A stretch of 64,000 nucleotides of DNA from Bacillota bacterium (GTDB taxonomy: Bacteria; Bacillota; Clostridia; Oscillospirales; Acutalibacteraceae). Under the pieces are notes generated by a model that was given only the letters and a program-made list of their open reading frames with translations, did no database searches and was not told the DNA's origin. The DNA lies in assembly GCA_023417635.1 (NCBI GenBank), contig JAEZFF010000009.1, forward strand, positions 6,300-70,299, written 5' to 3'. The position numbers and the translations under genes are program-made. Shown here one piece after another: positions 60,419 to 64,000 of this stretch; the first letter of the stretch is position 1; each line of letters starts with the position of its first letter.

Positions 60419-61351
60419 TTAGGATTCGTCAAAATCCGAGCTGTCATACCCAAAAGACCGCAGTGCAGCCTCCTGATTCCTCCAGTTTTCCTTCACTTTA
60501 ACCCACAGTTTCAGGTTGATTTTGCAGCCAAAAAACTTTTCCATATCTTCGCGGGCGTATGTGCCGATTTTTTTCAGCATGGTACCGCCTTTGCCAATAA
60601 TAATGGCCTTATGGGATTCACGCTCGCAGAAAATTGTGGCGGAAATATCGGTAATATCGTCACCGCCGCGGCCTTCCCGCTCCGACATACGCTCAACGCT
60701 CACAGCGACGCCGTGAGGAACTTCACTGGAAAGCAGGCGCAGCATCTTTTCGCGTACAATTTCGGAAGCAATGACGCGTTCCGGCTGGTCGGTCAGAGCA
60801 TCATCATCAAAAAGATGGGTGCCAGGCTGAGCAAGCTTTTTCAGCTCTTCCGTCAGGCTGTCCATGCCGCTGTGCGTTTTTGCCGAAATCGGCACGACCG
60901 CCTGAAAACTGTAAAGCTTGGAAAGCTCCGCAATCTGCGCCATTAAAACGGACTTGTCCTGCAGCAAATCAATTTTGTTCAGCGCCAGGATAGCGGGAAT
61001 ATGCTGCTGCCGGAATTTTTCAATCAATTCCAGGGCAGAAGGTGAAATTTTGGTGCCCGCTTCTTCTACAAGCAGGCAGGCGTCTACCCCGCTGACCGAC
61101 TGCAGCACCGACTTTACCATATACTCGCCAAGGCGGTTGCGCGGCTTCAGCAGCCCTGGAGTATCAATAAACACTAGCTGTGTTTCCGCCTGCGTCAGGA
61201 TTCCCATAATGCGTGTGCGGGTCGTCTGCGGCTTATGTGAAACGATGGCAATTTTACTGCCAAGCAGCGCATTCAGGATGGAGGATTTGCCGACATTCGG
61301 CCGCCCTACGATGGAGACGAACGCTGTCTTCTGGCCGGATTCTTCTTTCAA
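60419..61351 (-). CDS. era: GTPase Era
   Basis: This 310-residue protein has a Ras-like GTPase domain (GRPNVGKSSILNALLG near 16-31; DTPGLLKPRN near 62; LNKIDLL near 124) and a C-terminal KH domain (IIIGKGGTMLKKIGTYAREDMEKFFG). Era binds the 3' end of 16S rRNA and helps 30S maturation. Its ATG overlaps the dgkA stop by 4 bases. The 171-base gap to yqzL holds no clear gene. Confidence 0.97.
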   Translation of the reverse strand: MKEESGQKTAFVSIVGRPNVGKSSILNALLGSKIAIVSHKPQTTRTRIMGILTQAETQLVFIDTPGLLKPRNRLGEYMVKSVLQSVSGVDACLLVEEAGTKISPSALELIEKFRQQHIPAILALNKIDLLQDKSVLMAQIAELSKLYSFQAVVPISAKTHSGMDSLTEELKKLAQPGTHLFDDDALTDQPERVIASEIVREKMLRLLSSEVPHGVAVSVERMSEREGRGGDDITDISATIFCERESHKAIIIGKGGTMLKKIGTYAREDMEKFFGCKINLKLWVKVKENWRNQEAALRSFGYDSSDFDES

Positions 61352-61860
61352 TATTTTTTCTTCCCTTCCGGTTGTGTTTTGTCTGTTTTGTCCTTTTGCA
61401 GGCGGTCACGGATTCCCGTCGGCCCCCACGCAATAAAAATAGCGCTTGCAATGGCAGTAAGCACAAGCACGGCAAGCATAAGCGGGTGTGTGCCATAGTA
61501 GGCGGCTATTGCACCAAAGACCTTTGGCCGCCAAAAGAGGCATACGCCAACACCCACGGCAAAAACCGCGCCCACCAGCACCGAGCCGGAGCCCATATCT
61601 TTTACAGCACGCACAGCAGGGTCATAGCCGTCTTTGCCAAAATCGGCAATGCCTTCGGCGACTGTGTTGAAGACCTCACCCATGATGACGATGGCAAACG
61701 TGAGGAACAGCACGGCATACGCGGTGCGGCTTAAATGAAAAAAGAACGAAAAAGCAAATACATACAGTGCTGCCACTGTATGTATCCGCATATTCCGCTC
61801 ATTATTGATGCAGTAAATAATTCCTCGGAAAGCATACCGAAAACTGTTTAAGAACTGCAA
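61348..61860 (-). CDS. dgkA: DgkA-type undecaprenol/diacylglycerol kinase
   Basis: This 170-residue membrane protein has the DgkA core (FRYAFRGIIYCINNERNMRIH at 7-27; IMGEVFNTVAEGIADF near 60) and about three helices, plus an extra hydrophobic helix and a lysine-rich tail after residue 125 that lengthen it beyond the usual 120-130 residues. In Gram-positive bacteria this enzyme phosphorylates undecaprenol. The start is TTG at 61860, with GGAG inside the ybeY stop region. Confidence 0.9.
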   Translation of the reverse strand: MQFLNSFRYAFRGIIYCINNERNMRIHTVAALYVFAFSFFFHLSRTAYAVLFLTFAIVIMGEVFNTVAEGIADFGKDGYDPAVRAVKDMGSGSVLVGAVFAVGVGVCLFWRPKVFGAIAAYYGTHPLMLAVLVLTAIASAIFIAWGPTGIRDRLQKDKTDKTQPEGKKKY

Positions 61861-61863
61861 ACC

Positions 61864-62382
61864 TTACTCCTCGTCTTCATCCAGAACATAGCTGCTCGTG
61901 CTTGGCAAGCCAAGTTCCGTCATAACCTGTTCTTCCTTTTCGCGCATACGCACTTTCTGAATACCGCCCTGCACGTGGTCATAGCCCAGAAGGTGCAGCA
62001 TGGAGTGTGCCGTTAAGTAACCGACTTCCCGTTCAAAACTGTGGCCATAACGTTTGGACTGCTCCATCGCCTTTTCCATGGAAATAACAATATCACCAAG
62101 GATTTTTGCCCCCGTGGAATGGTTGATGTCGTAAACACCATTCTCACCCATTGGAAAAGAAAGCACATCCGTCTCAGCGTCTTTGTTGCGATACTGCAGA
62201 TTCAATTTATGAATCTGCTCGTTGTCAACAAAAATCACACTGATTTCGGCTGGCCCTTCAAACTTTTCCATACGCAGTACTGCATTGCAGCAGCGCCGTA
62301 CAAGCATCCGCATACCGGTTGGTATTTTCACAGCCTTCTGTTTGTTATCGATAATCACTCTTATTTTTTCCATAACATTCAC
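61864..62382 (-). CDS. ybeY: Endoribonuclease YbeY
   Basis: This 172-residue enzyme takes part in 16S rRNA 3' processing and ribosome quality control. The zinc-binding motif is HSMLHLLGYDH near 127-137, preceded by TDVLSFPMGE near 70. GTG at 62382 overlaps the phoH stop (GTGA); ATG at 62373 is an alternative start. A short acidic tail ends the protein. Confidence 0.95.
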   Translation of the reverse strand: MNVMEKIRVIIDNKQKAVKIPTGMRMLVRRCCNAVLRMEKFEGPAEISVIFVDNEQIHKLNLQYRNKDAETDVLSFPMGENGVYDINHSTGAKILGDIVISMEKAMEQSKRYGHSFEREVGYLTAHSMLHLLGYDHVQGGIQKVRMREKEEQVMTELGLPSTSSYVLDEDEE

Positions 62383-63338
62383 CGCCCCACCTTTTCATAT
62401 TTATCGTAAGCCTTAATGATGTCCTGCACCAGTTTGTGGCGCACAACATCTTTTTCACTGAACCGTACCTGTGCTATGTCGTCAATACCCTCCAGAATGT
62501 GAAGAACTTCTTTCAGTCCGGAACGCTTTCCGTCCGGCAGGTCTATTTGGGTAATGTCGCCTGTAATGACCATTTTTGAGCCGAAGCCCAACCGCGTAAG
62601 AAACATTTTCATCTGCTCCGGCGTTGTGTTCTGCGCTTCGTCGAGGATAATGAAACTGTCATCGAGCGTACGCCCGCGCATATAGGCAAGCGGCGCAACT
62701 TCAATATTTCCGCGTTCCACATACCGCTGGTACGTTTCCGCACCCAGCATATCAAAAAGCGCATCATAAAGCGGCCGCAGGTATGGGTCCACTTTCTGCT
62801 GGAGGTCGCCGGGCAGAAAGCCCAGCTTTTCGCCCGCCTCAACGGCAGGCCGTGTAAGAATAATCCGGTTGGCCTCCTGTGCCCGGAATGCCTTGACCGC
62901 AAGGGCCACGGCTAAGTAAGTCTTGCCCGTACCGGCTGGGCCTACACCGATGGTGATGGTATGGTTTGCAATCGCCGTGCAATATCTTTTTTGGCCCAGT
63001 GTTTTTGCTTTGACCGGCTTGCCTTTGGAAGTGAGGCACACACAGTCGCCCGCCAGTAACTGAAGGCGTTCTTCGCTTCCTTCATTTACAAGGTTCAAGC
63101 AGTAGCGGACATTCTGCGCGCTTACGGTTTCGCCGCGGTTGATAAGCGACAGCAGGCTTTTTACAGCGCGTGCAGCTTTTTCAACATTTTCCGGATCGCC
63201 GGTAATCGTCATTTCACTTCCACGGCAGAGAATCTCCACCGAGTACTCGTGCTCAATGATTTTCACGTTTTCATCCAGATTGCCAAACAGCGCAGCTGCC
63301 TGCTCCATGCGGTCAATATTTATTTTCTCTTCGAACAT
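62379..63338 (-). CDS. phoH: PhoH family ATPase (PhoL type)
   Basis: This protein of about 319 residues has an N-terminal KH-like domain (to about 100) and a P-loop ATPase domain with Walker A GPAGTGKTYLA near 131-141 and IILDEAQNTTPEQMK as Walker B. The family is linked to RNA metabolism. ATG 63338 gives the usual family length and has AGGTGATGG just upstream; an ATG at 63365 is in frame but lacks a site. It has its own extended -10 promoter after yqfD. Confidence 0.93.
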   Translation of the reverse strand: MFEEKINIDRMEQAAALFGNLDENVKIIEHEYSVEILCRGSEMTITGDPENVEKAARAVKSLLSLINRGETVSAQNVRYCLNLVNEGSEERLQLLAGDCVCLTSKGKPVKAKTLGQKRYCTAIANHTITIGVGPAGTGKTYLAVALAVKAFRAQEANRIILTRPAVEAGEKLGFLPGDLQQKVDPYLRPLYDALFDMLGAETYQRYVERGNIEVAPLAYMRGRTLDDSFIILDEAQNTTPEQMKMFLTRLGFGSKMVITGDITQIDLPDGKRSGLKEVLHILEGIDDIAQVRFSEKDVVRHKLVQDIIKAYDKYEKVGR

Positions 63339-63377
63339 TCCATCACCTGAAAATTGATACAACATTTCTTTTTATTT

Positions 63378-63405
63378 ATTATATCACATTCTGCAAATAT
63401 AGTAA
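63378..63405 (-). promoter_or_regulatory. Candidate sigma-A promoter of phoH
   Basis: On the minus strand: TTACTA, a 16-base spacer, then TGA-TATAAT (perfect -10 with TGn extension). The leader is about 34 bases. Confidence 0.5.
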
Positions 63406-63430
63406 GCATAAAATACACAAAACTTTGTTT

Positions 63431-64000
63431 CTATTTTATGAAAATTTCCGACTCTTTTGCAATGTTCTCTTCACAGGTCAGCTCTGCAGTAAGAGTCAGC
63501 GTGCCGCCGCTGCATTTTTTTGTGAGTTTTCTTCCGGTAACACGGCCGCCCTTCAGCAGCTGTTTTGCCTGTTCGTCAATTTGTTTTTCAGCAAGCGCCC
63601 CGGCCTCTTCCGAAGTACGGGAAGTATTTTCGTTTCGGACTTCCTCCCACTGCTCTTCATACATACCAAGCGGAAGCGGCGTGCCAAAAAGAGAAACGTC
63701 AAATTTCTGAGCCGAAACACGCCATGTTCCATGCGGCCTTCCTAAAATGCTCCCCGGCAGGCAAGCCCCGAACACATCAAAATTCCGGCGGCAGAGTTTG
63801 CGCCCCGTAGGTACAGTGCGCTGAAAGTGAAGCGGAATTTCCGCTTTCAGGGTATGCTTGGTTTCCGCAGTTACTTCCGCAGAAGCGTGCGTCAGGGTAC
63901 TCCCGCCCGTCTGGTCGACAACCACAGCGCTTACAAGAAGTTGCCCCTCCACCACGGCATCGCCTTTTTTAACCATAGGTGAACCCGCATAAACCTTCAT
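63431..64000 (-). CDS. yqfD: Sporulation protein YqfD, C-terminal part (5' end outside window)
   Basis: The frame is open to the right edge; the visible 189 residues match the C-terminal half of YqfD, with a barrel-sandwich-like segment (SPMVKKGDAVVEGQLLVSAVV) near its middle and a helical tail ending in a GRVTGRKLTKK region. YqfD is a membrane protein needed for sporulation in Bacillus. The ATG at 64000 is internal. yqfD-phoH is the conserved order, which supports the call. Confidence 0.82.
   Translation of the reverse strand: MKVYAGSPMVKKGDAVVEGQLLVSAVVVDQTGGSTLTHASAEVTAETKHTLKAEIPLHFQRTVPTGRKLCRRNFDVFGACLPGSILGRPHGTWRVSAQKFDVSLFGTPLPLGMYEEQWEEVRNENTSRTSEEAGALAEKQIDEQAKQLLKGGRVTGRKLTKKCSGGTLTLTAELTCEENIAKESEIFIK

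Noticed and set aside
60244..60453. 69-codon minus-strand ORF between era and yqzL
   Set aside because: It overlaps the end of era and the start of yqzL, with no ribosome site; the composition looks random.
1..64000. tRNA/rRNA genes, CRISPR arrays, IS elements, prophage
   Set aside because: No tRNA cloverleaf, regular spaced repeats, transposase or phage gene was seen; intergenic gaps are short and accounted for.

Overview
The window reads as chromosomal core DNA of an anaerobic, endospore-forming Firmicute of class Clostridia, most likely an Oscillospirales/Ruminococcaceae-type genome. The evidence is the mixture of Gram-positive housekeeping operons (rnj, gdpP, secG, CIRCE/HrcA control, YlxM-Ffh), sporulation genes (dipicolinate synthase dpaAB, a BofA-like protein, YqfD), frequent GTG/TTG starts behind strong GGAGG sites, and a moderate G+C content with AT-rich promoters. 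I see no tRNA, rRNA, CRISPR array, insertion sequence or prophage. About 61 protein genes fill the window with few gaps.

Layout. 1-2391: an M16 peptidase-like pair (YfmF/YfmH type). 2577-6980: a DMT permease, metY, a zinc-ribbon membrane protein and dpaBA. 7162-10375: murC, an acetyltransferase, a DinB-like protein and a CIRCE-controlled small heat-shock protein. 10449-13529: bofA, yaaL, rnr, secG. 13746-27905: a long minus-strand run, rnj-gdpP-rplI-dnaB-tilS-hpt-ftsH, then a terminator and a type II topoisomerase B/A pair. 28275-31465: rnhA, a NYN/LOTUS-like protein and a membrane sugar-nucleotide dehydratase. 31567-34744: a Crp/Fnr-type regulator with a three-gene ABC importer. 34971-40697: bactofilin, CIRCE-controlled htpG, a CDF transporter, a lone fumarase beta-type subunit and corA.

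40906-52673 is a division and cell-wall (dcw) cluster transcribed as mraZ-rsmH-ftsL-pbp-[Mur-ligase remnant]-mraY-ftsW-murG-murA-ftsQ-ftsZ. It lacks murE, murF and murD. A 164-residue protein that looks like a truncated, degenerate Mur-ligase central domain sits exactly where murE/murF usually lie; I consider this the most interesting object in the window. 53005-55268 is ylxM-ffh-rpsP-khpA behind a perfect consensus sigma-A promoter. 55356-64000 is yqfD-phoH-ybeY-dgkA-era-yqzL-recO-phosphoesterase-mutS2-ypmS-like, close to the Bacillus yqf/era order.

Regulatory signals readable from sequence include two CIRCE operators (hsp20 and htpG), MraZ-box-like repeats just downstream of the mraZ promoter, a 16-bp Crp-type palindrome between promoter and start of the crp-like gene, an upstream ORF overlapping corA, and a strong plus-strand terminator at 13706-13747 with no plus-strand gene in front of it. 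All functional calls rest on reading the protein sequences by eye; no database search was run.
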